Origin: Marinimicrobium sp050113635
GTDB taxonomy: Bacteria > Pseudomonadota > Gammaproteobacteria > Pseudomonadales > Cellvibrionaceae
Direction: 5' to 3'
Length of the DNA stretch: 64,000 nt
Assembly (NCBI RefSeq): GCF_050113635.1
Contig: NZ_JBNJLT010000008.1
Coordinates: 47,832 to 111,831, forward strand
The notes under the pieces were generated by a model. That model was not told where the DNA came from and ran no database searches. It saw only the letters and a program-made list of their open reading frames with translations. Within the stretch, counting starts at the first letter, position 1. Every line of letters starts with the position of its first letter. This document shows positions 1 to 8,794 of this stretch, piece after piece. The position numbers were made by a program, and so were the translations under genes.

Positions 1-517
1 CCGCTTTAACCATGGCGGCGAAATTGGCGCGAACACCGGGGCCATACACCAGCGGCGGACGCACCACCACCAGCTCCATACCGCTTTGCCGTGCCTGCTG
101 CCACAGCGCCTGTTCACCCAAGAGCTTTGAACGGCCATACATATCCACGGGTGCCGGTGCATCGTGTTCGGAAAACGGCACACCGGTCGTCCGCTCGCCG
201 TTCACCTTCACACTGCTCACAAACACAAAGCGCTTCGCACCGCGTGACGCCGCCAAGCGAGCCGCCGCCAACGGTTCATCGCAATTGGCCTGATGAAAAG
301 CAGCCGGATCTCCCTGCGTATGAGCCAGGCCCGCGCAATAGATAACAACATCCTCTTTTTGCAGGCGTTGTCCCAGCGCTTCGGCTGGAAAAATTGAGTC
401 ATCAGCCAACTGAGAAGCCCGACGGGATACTCTGTAAAAGCCCTGCCCCTCAGCCTGCAAACGCGACGTCAAGGCACGTCCCACAAAGCCGGATGCACCG
501 GGAATCCAAATCGTCAT
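1..517 (-). CDS. NAD-dependent epimerase/dehydratase (3' end outside window)
   Basis: Reading the minus strand from ATG at 517 gives 172 open codons that run off the left edge, so the gene is partial at its C-terminus. The N-terminus has the dinucleotide-binding motif GASGFVG at residues 7-13. A catalytic YGRSK (Tyr127, Lys131) follows the strand FVFVSS, as in extended short-chain dehydrogenases acting on nucleotide sugars. It is divergent from the glycosyltransferase pair at 639-2371 and lies beside the polysaccharide cluster. A role in making a nucleotide sugar, such as a UDP-GlcNAc or UDP-Glc 4-epimerase, is inference. The exact substrate cannot be read from this part. Confidence 0.88.
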   Translation of the reverse strand, partial: MTIWIPGASGFVGRALTSRLQAEGQGFYRVSRRASQLADDSIFPAEALGQRLQKEDVVIYCAGLAHTQGDPAAFHQANCDEPLAAARLAASRGAKRFVFVSSVKVNGERTTGVPFSEHDAPAPVDMYGRSKLLGEQALWQQARQSGMELVVVRPPLVYGPGVRANFAAMVKA

Positions 518-602
518 CGTTAGAATCCTTCAGGCGTTTCTTTGTGTGTTTTCATGCGACCAACGGCCACATGGTGTCCTCCTTGTAGGCGGTGTTTTCA
601 GG

Positions 603-608
603 TATACT
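603..608 (+). promoter_or_regulatory. candidate -10 box for the glycosyltransferase pair
   Basis: TATACT lies about 30 bases upstream of the ATG at 639 in the divergent gap between the epimerase and the glycosyltransferase. A weak -35 (TCCTTG) sits 17 bases upstream. This is a sequence match only. Confidence 0.35.
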
Positions 609-638
609 CCGTCGAACTACGAACAATCAGAGTCAGTC

Positions 639-1589
639 ATGAGCAGCGATCCCCAGCACTCCGCCTACGAAGTCCTAGTATGTACCTATAACGGCGAACG
701 CTACATTGCAGACCAACTGGAAAGCATTCTTAAACAGCAACCAGCGCCCGCCGGAGTATTAGTAAGCGACGATGGCTCCACTGACCAGACACGGACTATT
801 GTAAAGCAAATTGCGGCTTCCTCATCCATTTCTGTCGCCCTTATCGACGGCCCCGGCAAAGGCGTAATTCAGAATGTACTCACTGCCCTGCCGAAAACGA
901 CTGCTCCCTACGTCTTTCTTGCCGATCAGGATGACATCTGGCTGGACAACAAAGCTTCTCTTTTTTACGAAAAAATGCGCACTGACGACGCGCCTCACTT
1001 GATATTTTCCGATGCTTGGGTGTGGCACCCGGAGAGCAACGAAAAGACATCATTCTGGAAACTGGATCAACTCAACCCCAGAAATGCTTCTGACCCGCGT
1101 CGGCTTGCTTTCCATAACACTGTGCAAGGAGCATCAGCCTGCGTAAACAGAGCGTTGATTATGGCTATGCAGAATACCGCGTGCCACTCCGATATTGTAA
1201 TGCATGATTGGTGGCTCGCCTTAATAGCCAGCGGCACCGGCCTTATTGAGCCTATTGCCGAACCGACTCTGCTATACCGGCAGCACAACGACAACCAAGT
1301 CGGAGCTCGAGAACAGCTTGGAGGTAAACAACGGAACCCTCTACTAAGAAAGTTCAAAACCTCTCTCGCAAGTATTCGCCAAGCCGTCGCTTTTGCGAAC
1401 CAATTTGAGGGTCAATTAAAAACGGAATATCGGCCGTTCTTCAATGCTTTGTCACATTCCCTAACAAAAGGCCCGCACAGACGGTTTTGGTTCATCCTCA
1501 AATTTTTCCCACGCAAACGAAACTGTTTTATCACACTCGCCCTATGGGGAATGATTATGGCGCAGAGAGTTGATACCCCCCCGCTATGA
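639..1589 (+). CDS. family 2 glycosyltransferase (rhamnosyltransferase-like)
   Basis: This is a 316-aa GT-A fold glycosyltransferase. The start at 639 is chosen because the nucleotide-binding strand EVLVCTYNGERYI begins just after it; the frame is open 31 codons further upstream, but those are not typical of the family. Visible motifs are DDGS (44-47) and the metal-site region ADQDD (95-99), then a DWW near residue 190. The closest recognisable type is the O-antigen rhamnosyltransferase group, which fits the dTDP-rhamnose genes nearby. Its stop overlaps the next start (ATGA), so the two genes are translationally coupled. Donor and acceptor are not determinable. Confidence 0.88.
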   Translation: MSSDPQHSAYEVLVCTYNGERYIADQLESILKQQPAPAGVLVSDDGSTDQTRTIVKQIAASSSISVALIDGPGKGVIQNVLTALPKTTAPYVFLADQDDIWLDNKASLFYEKMRTDDAPHLIFSDAWVWHPESNEKTSFWKLDQLNPRNASDPRRLAFHNTVQGASACVNRALIMAMQNTACHSDIVMHDWWLALIASGTGLIEPIAEPTLLYRQHNDNQVGAREQLGGKQRNPLLRKFKTSLASIRQAVAFANQFEGQLKTEYRPFFNALSHSLTKGPHRRFWFILKFFPRKRNCFITLALWGMIMAQRVDTPPL

Positions 1590-2371
1590 ATATTTTCTGC
1601 TCAGTCGTTTCTCACAACAACACGAAAGAGATAATAGAGGGGCTCAAACCTCACCTTTTAACGGCTTCGAATGTAAACATCGTAATTCTGGATAATATTC
1701 CGGACCCAAGGCTTCACACCTATGCAAGCTCTCACACACTTAGCTATTTAAGCAACAAAGAGACCAAAGGATTTGGAGAGAACCACAACCAGGTTTTTGA
1801 GTTCTGCCTAGCAAACCTGGATATGGACATATCGGAAGACTATTTCGTTGTGCTCAACCCGGACCTTGAGTGCACTCCTGACGCACTAAAAGCTCTCATA
1901 GAGGGCATGACTCAGACGGACGCAACGATTGGTGCACCTAACATCTTCAAAGACCACGCTTTGAAAGTGCATGAAGAGTCAGTCAGGAAATTCCCTTACA
2001 TATGGGAGCTTGCGACATCTTTTATGTTCAAGAAAAATCGAACCGGTATTAAGCGAACAACACTGCGCCCTTGCGAGGTAGACTGGGCTTCAGGTGCGTG
2101 CCTAGCGTTCAAAACAGACACTTTTGAAGCATTAAATGGGTTCGACAAACGCTATTTTTTATATTACGAGGATGTTGACATCTGCTGGCGCGCAAGGCAT
2201 TTACTAGGTCAAACGGTTTACTATTTCCCTGAGGCAAAAGTCATCCACCCCGGAAAACGCAAAAGCCACACACTTAACAGTCGCCACTTGTGGTGGCATT
2301 TGAAAAGTGCCTTCCGATTTTCTTCGGTAAGGTTGAAAACCGCATTGTTCGGCTCCGACTCCCTTCGCTAA
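1586..2371 (+). CDS. family 2 glycosyltransferase (WbbL-like)
   Basis: This 261-aa protein starts inside the stop of the preceding glycosyltransferase (4-base ATGA overlap). It has a GT2 pattern: NPDLECT as the metal-binding region, the acceptor motif DWASGACLAF, and YYEDVDICWRAR near residue 190, typical of rhamnosyltransferases of the WbbL type. Such enzymes add rhamnose from dTDP-rhamnose at the cytoplasmic membrane face. It converges on the minus-strand cluster. Base composition is slightly more AT-rich than the housekeeping genes, as is common in polysaccharide loci. Confidence 0.87.
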   Translation: MNIFCSVVSHNNTKEIIEGLKPHLLTASNVNIVILDNIPDPRLHTYASSHTLSYLSNKETKGFGENHNQVFEFCLANLDMDISEDYFVVLNPDLECTPDALKALIEGMTQTDATIGAPNIFKDHALKVHEESVRKFPYIWELATSFMFKKNRTGIKRTTLRPCEVDWASGACLAFKTDTFEALNGFDKRYFLYYEDVDICWRARHLLGQTVYYFPEAKVIHPGKRKSHTLNSRHLWWHLKSAFRFSSVRLKTALFGSDSLR

Positions 2372-2408
2372 CCGCTCCGGATGTTTACCCCTGATTCGAG
2401 GGACTCAC

Positions 2409-2945
2409 CTAACCTACAGGGTGGGCTGATATCGTACATTTTCTGGGCCCGCGCTTGCCCTCCATGTACAGCCCTCCCTCTTCAAACGCCCCGTCAAAAG
2501 AAATCGGTTTAACACGATCTCCTCCCTCGGTATACCATCCTTGCACTATGACCTTGGAGCCGCGAACAACGCCGTGCCACCACTCAAAGCGTAACGACAT
2601 ATCTCTGGGGATTGTCGTTCCATCATCGGTTACGCGGTAAAATTCCTCAATATCTCCTCGTTCCATTACTATGGAGCCATCCTCAACCAAAATGGTTCTC
2701 GGTTGCTCGAGTGCTGAACTGGGTCCAGTCGCCTCACACTCTATAACACCCTCCCATTGACCTAACGTGTATGACGAAGTCTCCTCACCAACTCCATCAC
2801 CAATTTTAGGGATAACAACATACTGAAGCACAGCGTAGGCTATCCCCAGCAACAACACCAACCCCAAAGAGATCACTGGAAGACTGCAACTGATAAAACC
2901 CTTCTGAAGAGTACTGGCGGCTGATGCCGGAGGTCGTAACTTCAT
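2409..2945 (-). CDS. hypothetical membrane-anchored protein
   Basis: I do not recognise this 178-aa protein. It has one hydrophobic segment at about residues 20-47, after a short basic start, and then a hydrophilic domain rich in Gly, Glu and aromatic residues. A single N-terminal anchor with the rest in the periplasm is the likely topology. Two cysteines, near residues 90 and 170, could form a disulfide there. It follows rmlD on the same strand, about 90 bases downstream, so it may be the last gene of the polysaccharide operon. No clear Shine-Dalgarno is seen at ATG 2945. Confidence 0.55.
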   Translation of the reverse strand: MKLRPPASAASTLQKGFISCSLPVISLGLVLLLGIAYAVLQYVVIPKIGDGVGEETSSYTLGQWEGVIECEATGPSSALEQPRTILVEDGSIVMERGDIEEFYRVTDDGTTIPRDMSLRFEWWHGVVRGSKVIVQGWYTEGGDRVKPISFDGAFEEGGLYMEGKRGPRKCTISAHPVG

Positions 2946-3035
2946 TGAGTGAGCACCTGTAAATTCAAACTAGAAATGTGCGAAGACATGGATCATACGG
3001 ACCTGATTGTGCCGCCACCGCCAAGTCGACAATAC

Positions 3036-3899
3036 CTAAATTTCCGAAAGCTTTCGGAGCATTGCACGTAACTGCCTCCGCCAGTGAACACACTCGACAC
3101 CAAAGACCTCCTCCGTGGCGCGCTTGTCCAGCACGCTGTATGCAGGACGTTTAGCCGGCGTGGGAAACTCGGAAGCAGGAATGGGACGTACCGGAACCAC
3201 TGTCTCTAAAAGACCTAACTCAACAGCAACATCCTGAATAGCGACAGCAAAGTCATACCATGAAGCCACACCCGCGTCAGACCAGTGATACACGCCACCC
3301 GGCACCTCCTTGCCAACTCCTGCCCATAATGCACGGGCCAAACCCGCAGACCATGTTGGCGTCCCCAGCTGATCAACTACCACATTCAACCGGGGTTTTT
3401 CGGTCATTAACCTTAACATGGTTTTGACAAAGTTGGCCCCAGTGCAAGAATACAACCAGCTCGTTCGGACAATCACCGCATCAGCCATCTTGCGTTGTAG
3501 CAAAATTTCACCAGCACGCTTTGAAGCCCCGTAAACTGATTGCGGGTTCGTGGGATCACCCGGCTTATACGGAAAGCTTGCTTGACCATCAAACACAAAG
3601 TCAGTGGATACGTGAAACAGCTTTGCGTTCACCACATTACAAGCATCAGCTAAATTCGCCACGCCCTGCTCATTGACGTCATAAGCGGTTTCAGGTTCAC
3701 TTTCAGCTTTATCCACCGCCGTGTAGGCTGCAGCATTGATGACGACATTCGGCTTAATGCGCTCCAGGGTCGCATAACACTCCTGAGACTGAGTAATATC
3801 CAGCTCGGCTCGCCCCACCATTCGAACAGCAAACTCCGCAGGCGCCGTTTGAACCAGGTCCGACGCCAATTGACCACTACCAACTACCAATACATTCAT
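3036..3899 (-). CDS. rmlD: dTDP-4-dehydrorhamnose reductase
   Basis: RmlD (RfbD) catalyses the last step of dTDP-L-rhamnose synthesis, the NADPH-dependent reduction of dTDP-6-deoxy-L-lyxo-4-hexulose. The 287-aa protein has the N-terminal nucleotide-binding motif VVGSGQLASDL, STDFVFDG at 98-105 and the catalytic YGASK (Tyr123, Lys127). Length is normal. It lies 12 bases downstream of a sulfotransferase gene that separates it from rmlB. All four rml genes are present in this operon, so the cell can supply rhamnose to the adjacent glycosyltransferases. Confidence 0.96.
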   Translation of the reverse strand: MNVLVVGSGQLASDLVQTAPAEFAVRMVGRAELDITQSQECYATLERIKPNVVINAAAYTAVDKAESEPETAYDVNEQGVANLADACNVVNAKLFHVSTDFVFDGQASFPYKPGDPTNPQSVYGASKRAGEILLQRKMADAVIVRTSWLYSCTGANFVKTMLRLMTEKPRLNVVVDQLGTPTWSAGLARALWAGVGKEVPGGVYHWSDAGVASWYDFAVAIQDVAVELGLLETVVPVRPIPASEFPTPAKRPAYSVLDKRATEEVFGVECVHWRRQLRAMLRKLSEI

Positions 3900-3911
3900 A
3901 AGTTCAGAGCT

Positions 3912-4697
3912 CTATTGCTTACGTTTGGCTAATGATTTACCCAATACGCTGTAATAATAAGAAAGCCTGTCACTCACCTCATGCGCCTGAGCTTCACTGA
4001 CGCCCTCAAGCTGCGACACCGCCGGATGAACAGCCTCAAGAACCTTCATACTTTTGACGATATCTACCACTTCAAAGAATTTCGCTAGTTCTAATGCATA
4101 ATTCACGGCTTGCTGGTCATCCACAGCGTTCTTGTGAGTTCTATGGGCGACTGGCAAATCCCTAACTGACAAGTTGAAACCGTGGCGCTCGAGAAACTCA
4201 GAAAGTTTCGTTCCTGCTTCCTTGTCCATCTCCAACAATAGAAAATTATCTTTCCCTTCAAAATAATCCGATGCCTTTGAAATGTGGTCACTATACTCCC
4301 TGAACCACAATTCCCTCACCTCCTCCCAGGAAGACAAACCGTCACCAAGCATTGCTTTAAGCAGGTAATTACCGTGGTTGCGCCGGCTATTAGCCCAGGA
4401 GTCGAAACTCCTATAGTTGAGAATGAATAAAGACCCGGGATACTGCTTATCAATGGTCTGAAAATGCTTCTCGGCGGAATAGTAATAACCGCCCCCTTTT
4501 ACCGGATGTTCCAGGTCGGAAAACGCTTGCCACTCTTCATAACCTTCAAGTAACCGATTTCCCTGCTTGTGGTTTTTCGCAATCGCTCTCGATAGGTTAC
4601 TGTGGTCCCAATGAATAGACTCGATACCGTTCTCCTGGAAGAAATCATGTATCGATGTCGTCCCCGACTTATTGAAACCAATGACAAATATCTTCAT
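3912..4697 (-). CDS. sulfotransferase family protein
   Basis: This is a 261-aa protein starting with MKIFVIGFNKSGTTSIHDFF. The GFNKSGTTS segment is the 5'-phosphosulfate-binding loop of PAPS-dependent sulfotransferases. The start at 4697 is preferred over an alternative 11 codons upstream because it has an AGAGAG element just before it and places the first beta strand at the N-terminus. A second conserved region near residue 105 (ILNYRSFDSWANSRRNH) resembles the 3'-phosphate-binding arginine/serine region. It sits between rmlB and rmlD, so transfer of sulfate to a rhamnose-containing glycan is a reasonable inference. The region is more AT-rich than its rml neighbours. Confidence 0.82.
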   Translation of the reverse strand: MKIFVIGFNKSGTTSIHDFFQENGIESIHWDHSNLSRAIAKNHKQGNRLLEGYEEWQAFSDLEHPVKGGGYYYSAEKHFQTIDKQYPGSLFILNYRSFDSWANSRRNHGNYLLKAMLGDGLSSWEEVRELWFREYSDHISKASDYFEGKDNFLLLEMDKEAGTKLSEFLERHGFNLSVRDLPVAHRTHKNAVDDQQAVNYALELAKFFEVVDIVKSMKVLEAVHPAVSQLEGVSEAQAHEVSDRLSYYYSVLGKSLAKRKQ

Positions 4698-4719
4698 ATC
4701 ACTCTCTGAGTAACCGACC

Positions 4720-5781
4720 CTAAACCCCACCCAAACGAGTGAGCTGGTAATCGCCGCTTAGTACACGCTCCCACCAGTTGCGACTACTCAGATACCACTC
4801 CACGGTTTTGCGCAACCCTGACTCATAGGTCTCCTCCGGGCTCCACCCCAGCTCTCGCTCAATCTTGGATGCGTCAATCGCATAACGCATATCGTGCCCC
4901 GGGCGGTCCTTGACGAAGGTAATAAGGTCCTCGTACCGGTTAACGCCAGCCGGTTTTTCAGGCGCCAACTCCTCCAATATAGCGCAAATCGTGGTAACAA
5001 CGTCCAAGTTACGAACTTCGTTGTGTCCACCGATGTTGTAAGTCTCACCAGCCGACGCGGTGGTAGCGACAAGGATCAACGCTTTGGCGTGGTCCTCTAC
5101 ATATAACCAGTCCCGAATTTGCGACCCGTCGCCATAAACGGGCAACGGCTTGCCCGCCAACGCATTCAGAATCATATGAGGAACCAGCTTCTCCGGGAAG
5201 TGGTAGGGCCCATAATTATTGGAACAGTTCGTCAGCAACACCGGTAACCCGTAGGTTCTGCCCCAAGCCCTGACTAAGTGGTCAGACGCCGCCTTCGACG
5301 CGGAGTATGGAGAGCTTGGGGCGTAAGAGGTCTGCTCAGTGAACATGTCGCTGGTGCCTTCGAGGTCACCATAGACTTCGTCGGTTGAAATATGGTGAAA
5401 ACGGAAACGCTGTTTTTTGGGAGCATCTAACGAATCAAACAGCTCACGCGCCGCCTGAAGGAGATTAAAAGTCCCCATGATATTGGTTTCGAGGAATTCC
5501 CTCGGCCCATCAATGGAGCGGTCCACATGGGACTCGGCCGCCAAATGCATGATCACGTCTGGCCGAAACTCCAGCACGGTTTGACGAGTGGCGTCCGCAT
5601 CACGCAGATCCACTTTGGCAAAGCTAACTCGCTTGTGTTGATCGTAACCCGGAATCGATTCCAGATTACCCGCATAAGTGAGTGCATCGAGCACCAACAC
5701 CTCGTGTTCGTTGGCTGCCATCAACTGACGCACCACGGCAGAACCGATAAACCCCGCACCGCCTGTTACCAGAATTTTCAT
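4720..5781 (-). CDS. rmlB: dTDP-glucose 4,6-dehydratase
   Basis: RmlB (RfbB) converts dTDP-glucose to dTDP-4-keto-6-deoxyglucose, the second step of dTDP-rhamnose synthesis. At 353 aa it has the normal length. It shows TGGAGFIGS (6-14), the catalytic STDEVYGD (132-139), YSASK (Tyr159, Lys163) and the active-site region NCSNNYGPYHFPEKL. It follows rmlC by 8 bases on the minus strand and precedes the sulfotransferase by 22 bases. Confidence 0.97.
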   Translation of the reverse strand: MKILVTGGAGFIGSAVVRQLMAANEHEVLVLDALTYAGNLESIPGYDQHKRVSFAKVDLRDADATRQTVLEFRPDVIMHLAAESHVDRSIDGPREFLETNIMGTFNLLQAARELFDSLDAPKKQRFRFHHISTDEVYGDLEGTSDMFTEQTSYAPSSPYSASKAASDHLVRAWGRTYGLPVLLTNCSNNYGPYHFPEKLVPHMILNALAGKPLPVYGDGSQIRDWLYVEDHAKALILVATTASAGETYNIGGHNEVRNLDVVTTICAILEELAPEKPAGVNRYEDLITFVKDRPGHDMRYAIDASKIERELGWSPEETYESGLRKTVEWYLSSRNWWERVLSGDYQLTRLGGV

Positions 5782-5789
5782 ACCGTACC

Positions 5790-6335
5790 CTATAAACCAG
5801 AAATATTGTTAAATGCCTGGCCTTGCTCATCTTTCTCTGAGACGAGAACCTTCGCCACATTTTCCAGCGGCCACCGAACTCCCAGGGTTTCGTCATTCCA
5901 CAAAATCGACTTCTCCGACTGCGGGTGGTAGTAGTCCGTGCACTTATACACGAACTCGGCCGACTCAGAAGTAACCAAAAACCCATGGGCAAAACCGGCC
6001 GGCACCCACAACTGGCGCTTGTTTTCAGCGCTCAGGTGATAACCAACCCACTGGCCGTACGTAGACGAGCCTTTACGAATATCCACCGCCACATCAAAAA
6101 CCTCACCCGACACCACGCGGACCAACTTGCCTTGAGTCTGCAGCTCCTGGTAGTGAAGCCCCCGAAGAATGCCGTTTTTGGATTTTGAGTGGTTGTCCTG
6201 CACAAAGCTCACATTCGCCACCGTTTCACGAAACCAACTATCGCGAAAGGTTTCCATAAAAAAGCCTCGATCATCCCCAAACACTTTGGGCTCGAGAAGC
6301 TTGACATCAGCAATGGCTGTTTCAATAATCTTCAT
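5790..6335 (-). CDS. rmlC: dTDP-4-dehydrorhamnose 3,5-epimerase
   Basis: RmlC (RfbC) epimerises C3 and C5 of dTDP-4-keto-6-deoxyglucose. The 181-aa cupin shows the family signatures FGDDRGFFMET, the catalytic-base region RGLHYQ and FAHGFLV. ATG 6335 lies one base past the end of rmlA (stop 6337-6339); a GTG three codons upstream would overlap rmlA. Tight spacing on both sides indicates translational coupling within rmlA-rmlC-rmlB. Confidence 0.96.
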   Translation of the reverse strand: MKIIETAIADVKLLEPKVFGDDRGFFMETFRDSWFRETVANVSFVQDNHSKSKNGILRGLHYQELQTQGKLVRVVSGEVFDVAVDIRKGSSTYGQWVGYHLSAENKRQLWVPAGFAHGFLVTSESAEFVYKCTDYYHPQSEKSILWNDETLGVRWPLENVAKVLVSEKDEQGQAFNNISGL

Positions 6336-6336
6336 A

Positions 6337-7260
6337 TCAATCACTAAACCGCTTCATCAAGTCACCGCATGGACGACGACTGTCTTTCAGAATTTTGAAC
6401 AGGTACTGGCCATAGCCGCTCTTCATTTGCTCGGTCGCCAATTTTTCCAGTTGGGCATCATCAATAAAGCCCTGTCGATACGCTGTCTCTTCCGGGCAAG
6501 AAATACGTAAACCCTGCCGTTGTTCAATGGTCTGCACGAAATGGGCGGCATTGAGCAAGTTGGCATGAGTACCGGTATCAAGCCAGGTGTAGCCCCGCCC
6601 CATGATTTCGACATTGAGCTTCCCCGCTCGCAAATACTCCATATTCAAGTCAGTAATCTCAAGCTCCCCGCGAGGAGACGGCTTAATGGTTTTCGCAATA
6701 TCACACACATTGTTATCGTAAAAATAAAGACCGGTTACCGCATAGTTGGACTTAGGCTGTGAAGGCTTCTCCTCCAAACTGACCACCTTGTTACTATCAT
6801 CAAACTCCGCAACGCCATATGCCTCGGGGTTATCGACGTGGTAGCCGAAAACAGTCGCTCCGACCTCGCGGTCATCAGCCGTATGCAATAGCTTCAAAAA
6901 ACCGTGCCCGTAAAAAATATTATCCCCCAGCACTAACGTCGAAGGTGCGCCATCGAGGAACTTCTCGCCAAGAATAAACGCCTGGGCCAGTCCATCAGGA
7001 CTGGGCTGCTCTACATACTGAATATTCATGCCCCATTGGCTGCCATCACCCAACAACCGTACGAAACCCTCTTGATCTTGAGGGGTGGTAATAATCAGCA
7101 CATCTCGAATGCCCGCAAACATCAACGTGGTCAGCGGGTAGTAAATCATCGGTTTATCGTAAATGGGCATCAACTGCTTACTGACGCCTTTGGTCAGCGG
7201 GTATAGGCGGGTGCCCGAACCGCCCGCCAGAATAATGCCTTTCCGTTTCTGTTGATTCAT
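6337..7260 (-). CDS. rmlA: glucose-1-phosphate thymidylyltransferase
   Basis: RmlA (RfbA) makes dTDP-glucose from dTTP and glucose-1-phosphate and is the committed step of dTDP-rhamnose synthesis. The 307-aa protein has the nucleotidyltransferase signature GGSGTRLYPLT near residues 13-23, then KQLMPIYDKPMIYYPL, LGDNIFYG and EKPSQPKSNYAVTGLYFYD. Length is slightly over the usual 290-293 aa. It overlaps the upstream ABC ATPase gene by 4 bases (ATGA). Confidence 0.97.
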   Translation of the reverse strand: MNQQKRKGIILAGGSGTRLYPLTKGVSKQLMPIYDKPMIYYPLTTLMFAGIRDVLIITTPQDQEGFVRLLGDGSQWGMNIQYVEQPSPDGLAQAFILGEKFLDGAPSTLVLGDNIFYGHGFLKLLHTADDREVGATVFGYHVDNPEAYGVAEFDDSNKVVSLEEKPSQPKSNYAVTGLYFYDNNVCDIAKTIKPSPRGELEITDLNMEYLRAGKLNVEIMGRGYTWLDTGTHANLLNAAHFVQTIEQRQGLRISCPEETAYRQGFIDDAQLEKLATEQMKSGYGQYLFKILKDSRRPCGDLMKRFSD

Positions 7261-7988
7261 GCGGCGTCCCCCTTCCTGTTCAACTCATTCATAAACGCTT
7301 TGTACTCTTTGGCGACAGACTTGGTGTCGCCGCTCAATTTTATTTCACCCTTCTCAAGCCAAATGGCCCGATCACACACCTTATCAACTTGACCGCCGCT
7401 GTGACTGACAAACACCACGGTCTGGCCGCTGTCAATCTTTTCCATCATGGCTTTCTCAGCCTTGTGCTTAAAGTGCGCGTCCCCCACACTTAACACCTCA
7501 TCAATCAGAAGCACATCCACATCGGTTTTCAGTGCCGTGGAAAACCCCAGGCGCCCTTTCATACCGGATGAATACACCTTCACCGGCTGGTCAAAAAACG
7601 ACCCGAGCTCGGAAAACGTCTTGATTTCTTCAACCGCGCCGCGCGCCTGTGCCTTGGTAAACCCCTGCAACATCGCACTGAGGATGGCGTTATCCCGGCC
7701 AGACAAGTTGCCGTCAAAACCCAATCCCAAGGTGAGGAGCATTCTGCTGGTTTGCTTTTTATACCGCATCACACCCTCTGTCGGGTCGATAACACCAGCC
7801 AACATACGAAGCAGCGAACTTTTGCCACAACCGTTCCGCCCCATGATACCGAGCGTTTCACCCTTTCTTACCTCAAAATTCATATTTCTGAGTGCGTTGT
7901 ATTGGAAGTTCTTGAACCCCCACACTCGACTTTTATAGGTCAAACCAGCATCTTCAGCCCGAATAACCCAGCTATGATCTTTACTCAT
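7257..7988 (-). CDS. wzt: polysaccharide ABC exporter, ATP-binding protein
   Basis: This 243-aa ATPase pairs with the permease immediately upstream (4-base overlap) to export a lipid-linked polysaccharide across the inner membrane. It has Walker A GRNGCGKS at 50-57, a signature region YSSGMKGRLGFS and Walker B VLLIDEVLSVGD. Many Wzt proteins of O-antigen systems carry an extra C-terminal carbohydrate-recognition domain of about 150-200 aa. That domain is absent here, so this exporter resembles the KpsT/RfbE type, in which chain length control does not rely on Wzt binding a terminal cap. Confidence 0.93.
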   Translation of the reverse strand: MSKDHSWVIRAEDAGLTYKSRVWGFKNFQYNALRNMNFEVRKGETLGIMGRNGCGKSSLLRMLAGVIDPTEGVMRYKKQTSRMLLTLGLGFDGNLSGRDNAILSAMLQGFTKAQARGAVEEIKTFSELGSFFDQPVKVYSSGMKGRLGFSTALKTDVDVLLIDEVLSVGDAHFKHKAEKAMMEKIDSGQTVVFVSHSGGQVDKVCDRAIWLEKGEIKLSGDTKSVAKEYKAFMNELNRKGDAA

Positions 7989-8764
7989 GATGAAAGCACC
8001 TTAGTCGCTAGCAAGCGGCTGTGGGCAATATAGAGCCCGTGAACCAGTGCCAACAAAATGGCCACAACGCCGCCTAGCGCCGCCAAATGCACCACATCAT
8101 ATACCTCATTCCGCATGATGATACCGCGATAACCATCAATCAAGAACGCCAACGGGTTCCAAGTCAACAGCATGCTTTGCATGTGTGGGTCCTGAATACG
8201 GGACACATCCCAAAAAATGCCGGATGTAAACATCAAGCACATCATCCCCAGCCCCACCAGTACTCTGACATCGCGTACAAAGCTCACCAAATACGCTGCC
8301 ACCATGGTGCAAACCAAAATCAATACATACTGAACCAACATCAACGGCACCAAGTACAACCAATTCCAGGTGGGGAAAGCTCCAAAGTAGAATGCGATAC
8401 CAAACAACACCAGAAAAACCACCCACTGACGATATAGCACTTCCTGCACGGTTACATAGGGGAACAACGCTTTAGGAACATCACGCTGGTTAATCAGCCC
8501 TTTACCAGAAACAATACTGCCGCTGCCACCGGTGACCGATTTTGAGAACCACAAAAAGGGAACCTTGCCGCACATCAAAAAGAAAATGAAGTTCTCACCT
8601 CGGTTAAACTGAAGAAGCACCTCAAACACAAAATAAAAGGTGAGCACATAAAGCACCGGCTCAATAATCCACCACAAATAACTTAAATAAAGCTTTGCCG
8701 CCTCGGATTTCAAACTCATTCGGGCCTGGATATCCACCAGACTGAAAAACTGCGTCAGGGTCAT
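7985..8764 (-). CDS. wzm: polysaccharide ABC exporter, permease
   Basis: This 259-aa integral membrane protein of the ABC-2 type has about six hydrophobic segments. The N-terminal cytoplasmic stretch contains DIQARMSLKSEAAKLYLSYL, followed by WWIIEPVLYVLTFY, which is typical of Wzm/KpsM permeases. It overlaps the ATPase gene by 4 bases and lies 30 bases downstream of a glycosyltransferase gene. With the ATPase it forms the export channel for the glycan assembled by the neighbouring transferases. Confidence 0.93.
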   Translation of the reverse strand: MTLTQFFSLVDIQARMSLKSEAAKLYLSYLWWIIEPVLYVLTFYFVFEVLLQFNRGENFIFFLMCGKVPFLWFSKSVTGGSGSIVSGKGLINQRDVPKALFPYVTVQEVLYRQWVVFLVLFGIAFYFGAFPTWNWLYLVPLMLVQYVLILVCTMVAAYLVSFVRDVRVLVGLGMMCLMFTSGIFWDVSRIQDPHMQSMLLTWNPLAFLIDGYRGIIMRNEVYDVVHLAALGGVVAILLALVHGLYIAHSRLLATKVLSS

Positions 8765-8794
8765 GTGTTCGTATGCCCTCTTACCGACGTTGAA

